From: Oscillibacter valericigenes
GTDB taxonomy: Bacteria > Bacillota > Clostridia > Oscillospirales > Oscillospiraceae
Assembly (NCBI RefSeq): GCF_021531915.1
Contig: NZ_JAFBIV010000016.1
Coordinates: forward strand, 1-50,117
Reading direction: 5' to 3'
Length of the DNA stretch: 50,117 bases
Below, piece by piece: positions 32,634 through 40,666 of this stretch. The notes beneath the pieces are model-generated. The model saw only the letters and a list, made by a program, of their open reading frames with translations, was not told where the DNA came from and made no database searches. Position numbers and translations under genes: made by a program. Every line of letters starts with the position of its first letter. The first letter of the stretch is position 1.

Positions 32634-33353
32634 GTGGAGACTATTTCTGGTAAGCTGCTGGTCAGCGATGAAATTTATAATAAGCTGCTGGAAAAGATCA
32701 TGGCCGGGTACTGGTCTGCGGGAGAACGGCTTCCGTCGGAAAAGCAATTGTGCGAGATGTTCAGCGCCAGCCGGGTCAGCGTCCGCGCGGCGCTGCAAAG
32801 GCTGCAGGCCAACGGTCTGATCCTCACGCGACAGGGGCTGGGTTCCATCATTCAGGAGCCTCATAACGATGTAAAGCTTTTGCCTTTCACGCAGAGCGAT
32901 ATGTCGCAGCAGTCCTTTGAGGAGTTTGCGGAATTCCGGGCTATGCTGGAATTCAAGGCAGTGGACCTGATCGCCGCCAGGCATGATCCGGCGGCCTTCC
33001 GGCAGATCTGGCAGGCTTTGCTGGATTTTGAGAAATACGGCCCTTTGAGTCAGAAGGACCTGGATTTCTATGACTACCAGTTCCACATGACGGCCATCTC
33101 CAACTGCGGAAACGAGTTCATCATCAAGACGATCGACACCTATAAGGACGTGTTTTACCACTATGTGGAGGAGGTCCACCACCTGGCGCCGCAGCCCTAT
33201 TCCTATCTGGCGTCCTCTCACCGGGCTATGGCGGAGGCGTTGGAACAGCGCAGGTCGGATGTCTGGAAGAAGCTGATTCTGGAGGATATGGTGGTCTATC
33301 AGAAGCTGTGCTTCAAGGGGAGCCGCGAGCATGCCGGGGAGACTGCAAAGTAA
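32634..33353 (+). CDS. GntR-family regulator, FadR/FCD subfamily
   Basis: 239 residues from a GTG at 32634 preceded by AGAGGA. The longer frame starting at 32544 would begin inside the promoter, so I reject it. Winged helix 'SDEIYNKLLEKIMAGYWSAGERLPSEKQLCEMFSASRVSVRAALQRLQANGLILTRQGLGSIIQ' (about 11-75) and an FCD ligand domain with 'EFRAMLEFKAVDLIAARHD', 'DYQFHMTAISNCGNEFIIKTIDTY' and 'SSHRAMAEALEQRRSD', including the His ligands for a metal-bound carboxylate. Such regulators sense organic acids. It probably controls itself and the downstream dehydrogenase cluster. 33354-33443 carries only a weak GCCGG hairpin. Confidence 0.9.
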   Translation: METISGKLLVSDEIYNKLLEKIMAGYWSAGERLPSEKQLCEMFSASRVSVRAALQRLQANGLILTRQGLGSIIQEPHNDVKLLPFTQSDMSQQSFEEFAEFRAMLEFKAVDLIAARHDPAAFRQIWQALLDFEKYGPLSQKDLDFYDYQFHMTAISNCGNEFIIKTIDTYKDVFYHYVEEVHHLAPQPYSYLASSHRAMAEALEQRRSDVWKKLILEDMVVYQKLCFKGSREHAGETAK

Positions 33354-33443
33354 GGAAGCGGACTGCCGGGATCTCCGGCGGTTTCATGTGCTGTAAGGAG
33401 TACGATTCAGATTAAAAATTCTCGGAGAAGGGGTGGATAGAAC

Positions 33444-34502
33444 GTGCAAAAAACCATGCGAGGCTGGGTAAAGGACCGGGCTGCTCCCGGAGATCTGGTG
33501 TATCGCACTGACCTGCCGGTCCCTGAAGTGGGGGATGACGAGGTCCTGATCAAGGTGCACTGCACAGCGATCTGCGGAACGGACCTGCATATCATCGACT
33601 GGGACGCCTGGGCTCAGAAATGGGTGCAGGTGCCGGTTATTCCCGGCCATGAGGTGGCGGGCGACATTGTGGCTGTCGGCAAGAACGTCACGGAGCGGAA
33701 GGTGGGGGACCGGGTGTCCTGCGAGACCCACATCCCCTGCAATGACTGCTATTTCTGCGAACATGACATGGCCCACATCTGCAAGAATATGACGCTGTTT
33801 GGCGTCAGCATTAACGGCGCCTTTACCGAGTACACCAAGATCCGGTGGGACAGCACGTTCCTGCTGGATGATGCGCTGAGTTATGAGAGCGCCTGCATGT
33901 TTGAGCCCATGGGCGCCGGTGTCCATGGCGTTGAGGCCGCCGAGGTGGAGGGCAAGGTCGTCCTGGTCAGCGGCTGCGGCCCCATCGGACTGACGGCCGT
34001 CAGCGCCAGCAAGACCTTCGGCGCCAAGCTGGTGATCGCCTGCGATCTGATGGATGAGCGGCTGGCGATCGCCAGGGAGATGGGCGCCGATGTGGTGCTG
34101 AACAGCGGAAAGTGCGATCTGCCCGCCGAGGTCCTGAAGCTGACGGACGGCATCGGCGCGGATGCGGCCATCGACATCACCGGCGCCGGACCTGCTATCC
34201 GCAGCGGTCTGAAGAGCCTGCGCGCCGCCGGACGGCTGGTGTGCGTGGGCCTTCCCGGCAAGCCGGTGGAGCTGGACCTGGCCAACGATCTGATCTACCG
34301 GGAGATCAGGCTGACCGGCATTTCCGGCCGGAAGATCTGGGAGACCTGGGAGGACTTCGCCAAGGTGATGAACGGCCCCTATTTCAAGCTGGAGAACGTG
34401 CTGGGCCAGCGGTTCGCACTGGAGGATCTCCCCAAGGCCATCGAGGCCATCCGCAGCGGGGTGCCCGGCAAAATGCTGGTGTATCCTGATTTCGATACCT
34501 GA
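33444..34502 (+). CDS. Zinc-dependent dehydrogenase, L-threonine 3-dehydrogenase-like
   Basis: 352 residues; GTG start, an in-frame ATG follows at 33456. Medium-chain ADH with catalytic zinc ligands Cys44 ('TAICGTDLHIIDWD'), His69-Glu70 ('PGHEVAG'), structural zinc Cys99, Cys102, Cys105 and Cys113, and Rossmann 'VSGCGPIGLTAV'. 'AICGTDLHIIDWDAWAQK' and 'LTGISGRKIWETWEDF' match threonine dehydrogenase more closely than butanediol dehydrogenase. However no 2-amino-3-ketobutyrate CoA ligase (kbl) is present, and the neighbours are an acetoin-dehydrogenase-type complex, so the substrate may be another vicinal hydroxy compound such as a diol. Class call firm, substrate open. Confidence 0.8.
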   Translation: MQKTMRGWVKDRAAPGDLVYRTDLPVPEVGDDEVLIKVHCTAICGTDLHIIDWDAWAQKWVQVPVIPGHEVAGDIVAVGKNVTERKVGDRVSCETHIPCNDCYFCEHDMAHICKNMTLFGVSINGAFTEYTKIRWDSTFLLDDALSYESACMFEPMGAGVHGVEAAEVEGKVVLVSGCGPIGLTAVSASKTFGAKLVIACDLMDERLAIAREMGADVVLNSGKCDLPAEVLKLTDGIGADAAIDITGAGPAIRSGLKSLRAAGRLVCVGLPGKPVELDLANDLIYREIRLTGISGRKIWETWEDFAKVMNGPYFKLENVLGQRFALEDLPKAIEAIRSGVPGKMLVYPDFDT

Positions 34503-34569
34503 TGACAGACAGCTTCGGGCGATCCGGGGGAGGACTGCTTTCCCCGATAATCAATAGCATCCAAAGGCA

Positions 34570-34583
34570 TGCACGAACGTGCA
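34570..34583. promoter_or_regulatory. Palindrome upstream of the E1 alpha gene
   Basis: TGCACG-AA-CGTGCA, perfect 6-bp arms, 31 bp before the E1alpha ATG in the 112-bp gap after the dehydrogenase gene. A candidate operator or small mRNA hairpin. No good promoter hexamers are visible around it, and no -24/-12 element. Confidence 0.35.
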
Positions 34584-34614
34584 GAAATCAATTTGATGTT
34601 TGGAGGTACCATCA

Positions 34615-35580
34615 ATGAGCTACGAAAAAGACTTTTTGGAGAAGATCTATAAGGATCTGCTGGAAACCAGAATGCTGGAGGAAAAGCTGGTGGAGATCTA
34701 TGCCGAGGGCAAGGTCCCCGGTCATATCCACAGCGGCGTTGGTCAGGAGGCCAGCTATGTGGGCGTTCTGGCTACCAGAAAGCCCGGTGACTATTTCAAG
34801 ATCGGCCATCGCGTGATCGCCGCCACCTGCGTGCTGGGCAACCCCCTGGATACCTTCTTCGGCGAGATCCTGGCCAAGAAGACCGGCAATGCCGGCGGCC
34901 GCGGCGGCGTCAACCACACCGGCCGGCTGTGCGACGGCATCCTGGGCATGTCCGGCACCCTGGGCTGCGACGCCGGCATCTCTGTGGGCGCGGCCATGAC
35001 CATCGAGGCCGAGGGCCGGGACAACGTGTCCTACTTCTTCGTGGGCGACGGCGCTAGCAACCGCGGCCCCGTTTACGAGGCCATGATCCTGGCGGCCGAC
35101 TGGAAGCTGCCCGTGGTCTTCGTCTGCATCGACAACGGCTTCGGCATTTCCACACCCTCCTCCTACTCCTCTCCCAAGGACACCATCCTGGCCGCCAGAG
35201 CTGATGGCTTCGGCATGCCCTCCGTGGTGGTGGACGGCACCGATCCCCTGGCTGTGTATGAGGGTGCCACCAAGATGGTGGAGTACACCAGAGCCGGCAA
35301 CGGCCCCTCTGTCATTGAGTGCAAGTGCTACCGCTGGCGCGGCCACTTCGAGGGCGACCAGTGCGCCTATCGGGATGCTTCCGTCACGGAGAAGAACATA
35401 GCTGAGCGTGACTGCGTGAAGAACTTTGAGCAGCTGCTGATGGAGCAGGGCATCAAGACCGCTGAGGACATTGCCCGGCAGCGCGCCGAGTTCGATCAGG
35501 CCATGAATGAGTCCATTGCCCGGTCCGAAGCCGCGCCTGAGATGACCCCTGAGGAAATCTACGATTATCTTTATGTCTGA
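34615..35580 (+). CDS. acoA: Acetoin/2-oxoacid dehydrogenase complex E1 component, alpha subunit
   Basis: 321 residues; ATG 8 nt after TGGAGG. Thiamine-pyrophosphate motif starts at GDG (144-146) in 'FFVGDGASNRGPVYEAMILAADWKLPVVFVCIDNGFGIST', which is close to acetoin dehydrogenase E1alpha. Other landmarks: 'HIHSGVGQEASYVGVL', 'HRVIAATCVLG', 'GGRGGVNHTG' and 'YRWRGHFEGDQCAYRD'. It decarboxylates or cleaves the substrate on TPP and passes the acyl group to lipoyl-E2. The gene is followed by E1beta, E2 and E3, a complete complex. Acetoin is the best guess for substrate, not proven. Confidence 0.88.
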   Translation: MSYEKDFLEKIYKDLLETRMLEEKLVEIYAEGKVPGHIHSGVGQEASYVGVLATRKPGDYFKIGHRVIAATCVLGNPLDTFFGEILAKKTGNAGGRGGVNHTGRLCDGILGMSGTLGCDAGISVGAAMTIEAEGRDNVSYFFVGDGASNRGPVYEAMILAADWKLPVVFVCIDNGFGISTPSSYSSPKDTILAARADGFGMPSVVVDGTDPLAVYEGATKMVEYTRAGNGPSVIECKCYRWRGHFEGDQCAYRDASVTEKNIAERDCVKNFEQLLMEQGIKTAEDIARQRAEFDQAMNESIARSEAAPEMTPEEIYDYLYV

Positions 35581-35594
35581 GGAGGATTGGAAAT

Positions 35595-36575
35595 ATGAAA
35601 GTCACATACGGAAAAGCCATCGGTGACGCGCTGAAGGAAGAGATGCGCAGAGACAGCAAGGTCCTGATCTACGGTGAGGACATTGCTGAGTTTGGTAATA
35701 TTTTTGGCCTGACCCGCGGCATGCTGGAGGAGTTCGGTCCCAAGCGCGTCCGCAACACTCCTATCACGGAGACCGCCATCATCGGCAGCGCCATCGGCGC
35801 GGCTGAGACCGGCCTGCGTCCCTGCGTGGAGCTGATGTACTCCGACTTCACCACCGTCTGCTTCGCTGAAATTTTCCACTGCGTTGCCAAGTGGAGATAC
35901 ATGCACGGCCCCGAGTACAAGCTGCCCCTGGTCATCCGCAACGCCTCCGGTTCCTCCAACGGCGCCGGCTCCGAGCACTCCAACTGCGTGGAGAGCCTGT
36001 TCATGCACGCTCCCGGCCTGACCATCGTGACCCCCTCCTGCGCCTATGACGCCAAGGGCCTGCTGAAGTCCGCCATCCGCTCCGACAACCCGGTCCTGTT
36101 CTGCGAGCCCAAGCTGCTGTATCAGAGCAAGCAGGAGATCCCCGATGACATCTACAACAGCGATTACACCATCCCCCTGGGCGTGGCTGACGTCAAGCGT
36201 CAGGGCACCGATGTGACCCTGGTGGCCATCGGCCTGATGGTGCCCCGGGCGCTGGAAGCCGCTGAAAAGCTGGCTGCCGAGGGCATCAGCGTGGAGGTCG
36301 TGGACCCCCGCACCATCGCTCCGCTGGACAAGGACACCATTTTCAACTCCATCCGCAAGACCCACCGGGCCGCCATCGTGGAGGAGAGCAACAAGACCTC
36401 CGGCATCGGCGCGGAGTTTGCCGCCATGTTCCAGGAGGAGCTGTATGACGAGCTGGACGGCCCCATTACCCGTATCGCGGCTCTGGATGTTCCCATGCCT
36501 TACAACATCCCCATGGAGCACTACTCCATCCCCAGCGTCGACAGCATCTGCAAGGCCATCCGCGCCATGTTCTGA
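35595..36575 (+). CDS. acoB: Acetoin/2-oxoacid dehydrogenase complex E1 component, beta subunit
   Basis: 326 residues: 'TYGKAIGDALKEEMRRDSKVLIYGEDIAEFGNIFGLTRGMLEEFGPKRVRNTPITETAIIGSAIGAAETGLRPCVELMYSDF' (transketolase pyrimidine-binding domain with the catalytic Glu in 'TPITETAI'), 'GPGL.IVTPSCAYDAKGLLKSAIRSDNPV' and a C-terminal transketolase_C domain ('VEVVDPRTIAPLDKDTI', 'IVEESNKTSGIGAEFAAM'). It forms the alpha2beta2 E1 with AcoA. AGGAGG lies before the ATG; a 14-nt gap from acoA. Confidence 0.92.
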   Translation: MKVTYGKAIGDALKEEMRRDSKVLIYGEDIAEFGNIFGLTRGMLEEFGPKRVRNTPITETAIIGSAIGAAETGLRPCVELMYSDFTTVCFAEIFHCVAKWRYMHGPEYKLPLVIRNASGSSNGAGSEHSNCVESLFMHAPGLTIVTPSCAYDAKGLLKSAIRSDNPVLFCEPKLLYQSKQEIPDDIYNSDYTIPLGVADVKRQGTDVTLVAIGLMVPRALEAAEKLAAEGISVEVVDPRTIAPLDKDTIFNSIRKTHRAAIVEESNKTSGIGAEFAAMFQEELYDELDGPITRIAALDVPMPYNIPMEHYSIPSVDSICKAIRAMF

Positions 36576-36600
36576 GCCAACGGCCCGGAAATATCGAAAA

Positions 36601-36658
36601 AGGAGGAACGTTTCAGATTCGCGAAAATCTGGACGGCATGATATACCATGAGTGTTGA
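36601..36658 (+). promoter_or_regulatory. Displaced ribosome binding site, hairpin and 6-codon minicistron before E2
   Basis: AGGAGG (36601-36606) lies 41 nt from the E2 ATG at 36648. Between them are a hairpin, CAGATT (36614-36619) with AATCTG (36626-36631), and an out-of-frame ATG at 36638 opening a 6-codon frame (MIYHEC, stop 36656-36658) that overlaps the E2 start. E2 translation may depend on hairpin folding or on reinitiation after the minicistron. Confidence 0.4.
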
Positions 36659-38231
36659 AATTGTAATGCCCAGAGCTGGCCTGACCATGGTGGAAGGCAC
36701 CATCAGCGAGTGGAAGGTCGCTGAGGGCGCCCAGGTCCATAAGGGCGATGTCCTGATGGAATATGAGAACGAGAAAAACGTCATCGAGTGCGAGGCCCTG
36801 GAGAGCGGCATCATCCACCTGGTGGCCAAGGAGGGAGATACCATCCCCGTGGGCGGCGTCATTGCTGTGATGGCCGCTGATCAGGGCGAGTACGCTTCCA
36901 TCGTCGGCGGCGCTCCCGCTGCTGCCCCCGCGGCTCCCGCAGCTGCCGCTCCCGCCGCGGCACCTGCTGCCGGCGGTGAGGGTGTCACCGAGATCGAGAT
37001 GCCCCGCGCCGGTCTGACCATGGTGGAGGGTACCATCAGCGAGTGGAAGGTTTCCGAGGGCACCCAGGTCAACAAGGGCGACGTGGTCATGGAGTTCGAG
37101 AACGAGAAGAACGTCATCGAGTATGAAATCGTCCACGGTGGCTTCCTGCACATTCTGGCCCAGGCCGGTGAGACCGTGGCCGTGGGCAAGCCCATTGCCT
37201 TTGTCACCGAGACCAAGGCCCAGTATGACGCCCTGGTGAACGGCGGCGCTGCTCCCGCTGCTCCCGCAGCAGAGGAGAAGGGCTGCGCACGTGAGTGCCC
37301 CACCTGTGTCCATACCAATCCCGCCGCTCCCGCTGCCCCCGCCGTCACCGGCGGCCGCATCCGCGCCACCGGCCTTGCCAAGAAGATGGCCCGGGAGGCC
37401 GGCATCGACCTGGCGCTGGTCCAGCCCACCGGCGGTCCTGACGGCGGCCGTATCGTGGCAAAGGACGTGGAGAATTACCTGAAGGCTCCCAAGCCCGCTG
37501 CCGCCGCACCTGTGGCAGCTGCTGCCGCCTCTGTTGAGGATGAGATCACCGAGATCCCCTGGACCGGCGTCCGCAAGACCATCGCCCGCAACATGATGAA
37601 CTCCCTGCAGTCCATGGCGCAGAACACCTGCACCCTGGAGGTCGACTGCACCGACCTGCTGGCCCTGCGGGAGAAGTTCGTGGCCGATCAGGAGATGCTG
37701 GGCTGCAAGATCACTGTCAACGACCTGCTGTGCAAGATGCTGGGCAAGGTCGTGGCAAAGCATCCTCTGGCCAACGCCACCTTCGACGGCAAGACGCTGT
37801 ACACCCACAAGCATGTCCACCTGTCTGTGGCGGTTGCCACGGAGGACGGCCTCATGGTGCCTGTGGTCCGCAATATCGACACCCTGTCCCTGACCGAGAT
37901 CAACGCCAAGATCAAGGACCTGGCCCAGCGCGCCAAGGAGAAGAAGCTGGACGGCAGCGAGATGACCGGCGGCACCTTCTCCATCACCAACGTGGGTATG
38001 TTCCCCATTGATTACGGCACGCCCGTGATCAATCCTCCCCAGACCTGCATCTGCGGCTTCGGCCGTCCCAAGCTGAAGCCCGCCGTTCTGCCTGACGGCA
38101 CCATCGGCCCCCGCATGATGATGAACGTGTTCCTGACCTTCGACCATCAGATTATTGACGGTCTGGAGTGCGGCCGTATCTTCAAGGATTTGGAGTATTA
38201 CATCCTCCATCCTGAGATGATCCTGGCCTGA
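36648..38231 (+). CDS. acoC: Dihydrolipoamide acyltransferase (E2) with two lipoyl domains
   Basis: 527 residues. Lipoyl domain 1 (1-80; lipoyl Lys43 in ENEKN) and lipoyl domain 2 (about 114-190; Lys154 in ENEKN) are nearly identical around 'MPRAGLTMVEGTISEWKV'. They are joined by Ala/Pro linkers. A peripheral-subunit-binding domain follows ('RIRATGLAKKMAREAGIDLALVQPTGGPDGGRIVAKDV', about 237-275), then the catalytic core ending 'FLTFDHQIIDGLECGRIF' (active-site His; the usual Arg of DHRxxDG is Gln). The second linker holds an unusual CARECPTC cluster (Cys213, Cys217, Cys220). It transfers the acyl group from E1 to CoA. Confidence 0.92.
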   Translation: MSVEIVMPRAGLTMVEGTISEWKVAEGAQVHKGDVLMEYENEKNVIECEALESGIIHLVAKEGDTIPVGGVIAVMAADQGEYASIVGGAPAAAPAAPAAAAPAAAPAAGGEGVTEIEMPRAGLTMVEGTISEWKVSEGTQVNKGDVVMEFENEKNVIEYEIVHGGFLHILAQAGETVAVGKPIAFVTETKAQYDALVNGGAAPAAPAAEEKGCARECPTCVHTNPAAPAAPAVTGGRIRATGLAKKMAREAGIDLALVQPTGGPDGGRIVAKDVENYLKAPKPAAAAPVAAAAASVEDEITEIPWTGVRKTIARNMMNSLQSMAQNTCTLEVDCTDLLALREKFVADQEMLGCKITVNDLLCKMLGKVVAKHPLANATFDGKTLYTHKHVHLSVAVATEDGLMVPVVRNIDTLSLTEINAKIKDLAQRAKEKKLDGSEMTGGTFSITNVGMFPIDYGTPVINPPQTCICGFGRPKLKPAVLPDGTIGPRMMMNVFLTFDHQIIDGLECGRIFKDLEYYILHPEMILA

Positions 38232-38247
38232 TGGAGGGAGAACGCGT

Positions 38248-39645
38248 ATGAAGATCATTGTCATCGGCGGCGGCCCCGGCGGCTATGTGGCTGCCATCCG
38301 CGCGGCCCAGCTGGGTGCGGAGGTCACCGTCATCGAGAGAGAACACCTGGGCGGCACCTGCCTGAACGTGGGCTGCATCCCCACCAAGTGCCTGCTGCAC
38401 TCCGCCGAGCTGGTTGAGGATATCCGCAACCAGGGCGCCGAGATCGGCGTCGAGGTGGAGGGCGTGAAGGTCAACTTCCCCCAGGTCATCAAGCACAAGA
38501 ACGACATCTCCAAGAAGCTCACCGGCGGCATCGCGGCCCTGTTCAAGATGAACAAGGTCAAGAAGATCGACGGCGAGGCGTCCTTCGTGGCTCCCGGCAA
38601 GCTGTCTGTGAAGAAGCCGGACGGCACCCGTGAGGAGATGGCTGCTGACGCCATCATCGTGGCCACCGGCTCCGTCAACTCCGTGCCGCCCATCCCCGGT
38701 ATCAAGGAGAATCCCAACTGCATCGATTCCACCGGTGCCCTCAGCCTGGAGGCCCTGCCTAAGAGCATGGTGGTCATCGGCGGCGGCGTCATCGGCCTGG
38801 AGCTGGCCTGTGCCTACGCTGCCTTCGGCACCAAGATCACCGTGGTGGAAGCCATGGACCACATGCTGCCCATGCTGGACGGCGACCTGACCAAGATCGG
38901 CGTGGACCACATGAAGAAGATGGGCATGGAGTTCCATCTGGAGTGCCCCGTGCAGTCCGTTGAGAGCAGCCCTGTGGGAGCCAAGGTGGTCTGCAGGAAT
39001 AAGGCCGGCGAGACCGTCAGCTTTGAGGCGGAAAAGGTCCTGGTGGCCATCGGCCGCCGCGCCAACACCGCTTCCCTGAACCTGGAGGCCGGCGGCATCA
39101 AGAACGACAAGGGCCGCATCATCGTCAACGACAAGATGCAGACCAACGTCCCCGGTGTCTACGCCATCGGCGACTGCGTGTTCGGACATGCCCAACTGGC
39201 CCACACCGCCTCCGCCATGGGCGAGGTGGCCGCCGAGAACATCTGCGGCCATGAGGCATTCTACAACGAGAAGACCAACCCCACCTGCGTGTACATCGAG
39301 CCCGAGGCTGCTTCTGTGGGCCTGACCGAGGAGCAGTGCAAGGCCCAGGGCATCGAGTACAAGGTCGGCAAGTTCCCCATGAACGCCAACGGCAAGGCCC
39401 TGATCCTCAACGGCGGCGAGGGCCTGGTGAAGATCATCGCCGGCAAGAAGTACGGCGAGGTGCTGGGCATGCACATCATCGGGCCCCGTGCCACCGACCT
39501 GATCGCCGAGGGCGCCCTGGCCATCGGTGATGAGATGACTCTGGATGAGATCATCAATACCATCCACAGCCACCCCACCGTCACCGAGACCATGCGCGAG
39601 GCGGCCCTGCACGCCGAGAAGCGCGCCATCCATACCAAGAACTGA
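38248..39645 (+). CDS. lpdA: Dihydrolipoyl dehydrogenase (E3)
   Basis: 465 residues: FAD-binding 'IIVIGGGPGGYVAAIRAAQLGAEVTVIE', redox disulfide Cys38-Cys43 in 'GGTCLNVGCIPTKCLLH', NAD-binding 'MVVIGGGVIGLELACAYAAFGTKITVVE', 'VYAIGDCVFGHAQLAHTASAMGE' and the C-terminal His-Pro/Glu pair in 'IHSHPTVTETMREAALHAEKRAIH'. It reoxidises dihydrolipoyl-E2 with NAD. It lacks its own lipoyl domain. 16 nt after E2, last gene of the complex, followed by a long hairpin. Confidence 0.95.
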   Translation: MKIIVIGGGPGGYVAAIRAAQLGAEVTVIEREHLGGTCLNVGCIPTKCLLHSAELVEDIRNQGAEIGVEVEGVKVNFPQVIKHKNDISKKLTGGIAALFKMNKVKKIDGEASFVAPGKLSVKKPDGTREEMAADAIIVATGSVNSVPPIPGIKENPNCIDSTGALSLEALPKSMVVIGGGVIGLELACAYAAFGTKITVVEAMDHMLPMLDGDLTKIGVDHMKKMGMEFHLECPVQSVESSPVGAKVVCRNKAGETVSFEAEKVLVAIGRRANTASLNLEAGGIKNDKGRIIVNDKMQTNVPGVYAIGDCVFGHAQLAHTASAMGEVAAENICGHEAFYNEKTNPTCVYIEPEAASVGLTEEQCKAQGIEYKVGKFPMNANGKALILNGGEGLVKIIAGKKYGEVLGMHIIGPRATDLIAEGALAIGDEMTLDEIINTIHSHPTVTETMREAALHAEKRAIHTKN

Positions 39646-39658
39646 CGAACCGCATTTT

Positions 39659-39692
39659 CAGGGCGGACGTTCCTGAGGGAACGTCCGCCCTG
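39659..39692 (+). repeat. 15-bp hairpin between E3 and the hydroxyacid dehydrogenase
   Basis: Perfect arms CAGGGCGGACGTTCC (39659-39673) and GGAACGTCCGCCCTG (39678-39692), loop TGAG, no U-tract. Likely a processing or attenuation hairpin rather than a full terminator, since the next gene starts 22 bp later without a visible promoter. Confidence 0.65.
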
Positions 39693-39714
39693 TGCAGTAA
39701 AGGAGTATCAGAAC

Positions 39715-40602
39715 ATGAAAACCATTGGATTTATCGGCATGGGCGTCATGGGACTGCCCATGGCCAAAAACGTCGTCCAAAAATCCGGCTGCCCTGTGAA
39801 GGGCTTTGACGTAGTGGAAAAGCAGGTGCGCTCTTTCCAGGAGGCAGGCGGCATTGCCGTGGCCGATGTGAAGGAGATCTATGAGACCTGCGATGTGATC
39901 CTGCAGATCCTGCCCACCCATGAGATCATCAAAAACTCCATCCAGCAGGCCATCGACCTGGGCAAGCCCGGGAACGTGATCGTGGACCTGTCCTCCACGG
40001 CGCCGGACATCGTTCTGGAGATGCATGAAAAGGCCAGCGCTGCCGGCATGTATTTGCTGGATGCGCCTGTCAGCGGCGGTAACCCCATGGCCATCGCAGG
40101 CACCCTGGCGTTGATGGTGGGCGGCGATGAGAAGGCCTTCGAGGATGTGAAACCCATCCTGGCGTGCATGGGCAAGCCGGTCCGGGTGGGTGGCAGCGGC
40201 AGCGGCAGCGTTACCAAGCTGGTCAACAACCTGATCGGCGGCGCCATGCTGGTGGCAATGTCCGAGGGCTACGCCTTCGCGGCCAAGGCTGGCATCGACC
40301 TGCAGACCACCTTTGATGCCACCCGGAGCGGCTTTATCGGCGGACCGCTGTATGAAAACAAGATCCCCAAGCTCATCAAGCGGGATTTCGAGCCGGGCGC
40401 CCGGATCGCCGTTCACCGCAAGGATATCGTCAACGCCGTTCACTACGCGGAAAAGCTGGGCGTGGAGCTGCCCATGACCCGGATGGTCCTGGATGTGATG
40501 GACTGGATGAAGGACAACGGCCATATCGACGAGGACCAGATCGCCATGGTGAAATACTATGAGGAGCGCATGGGCGTCATCGCCGGAAGTGAGCAGGCGT
40601 GA
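39715..40602 (+). CDS. Beta-hydroxyacid dehydrogenase (GarR / 3-hydroxyisobutyrate / succinic-semialdehyde reductase family)
   Basis: 295 residues: NAD(P)-binding 'TIGFIGMGVMGLPMAKNV', substrate loop 'LLDAPVSGGNPMAIAGTLALMVGGD', catalytic Lys in 'GSGSGSVTKLVNNLIGGAMLVAMSEGYAFAAKAGID' (about residue 168) and 'KDIVNAVHYAEKLGVELPMT'. The family interconverts hydroxyacids and semialdehydes (tartronate, methylmalonate or succinate semialdehyde). AAAGGAG before the ATG. Lying between the dehydrogenase complex and the 4-hydroxybutyrate genes, it could supply 4-hydroxybutyrate from succinic semialdehyde; this is inference. Confidence 0.85.
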   Translation: MKTIGFIGMGVMGLPMAKNVVQKSGCPVKGFDVVEKQVRSFQEAGGIAVADVKEIYETCDVILQILPTHEIIKNSIQQAIDLGKPGNVIVDLSSTAPDIVLEMHEKASAAGMYLLDAPVSGGNPMAIAGTLALMVGGDEKAFEDVKPILACMGKPVRVGGSGSGSVTKLVNNLIGGAMLVAMSEGYAFAAKAGIDLQTTFDATRSGFIGGPLYENKIPKLIKRDFEPGARIAVHRKDIVNAVHYAEKLGVELPMTRMVLDVMDWMKDNGHIDEDQIAMVKYYEERMGVIAGSEQA

Positions 40603-40666
40603 ACCTCGCCCTGCAAGAACAGAAAAAAAGCATCCGCCGCAATGATTGCTGACGTGTGGATGGTTA

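Noticed and set aside
33444..34502. Naming the zinc dehydrogenase tdh or butanediol dehydrogenase outright
   Set aside because: Sequence motifs favour threonine dehydrogenase but kbl is missing, while the neighbours favour acetoin metabolism; the evidence conflicts.
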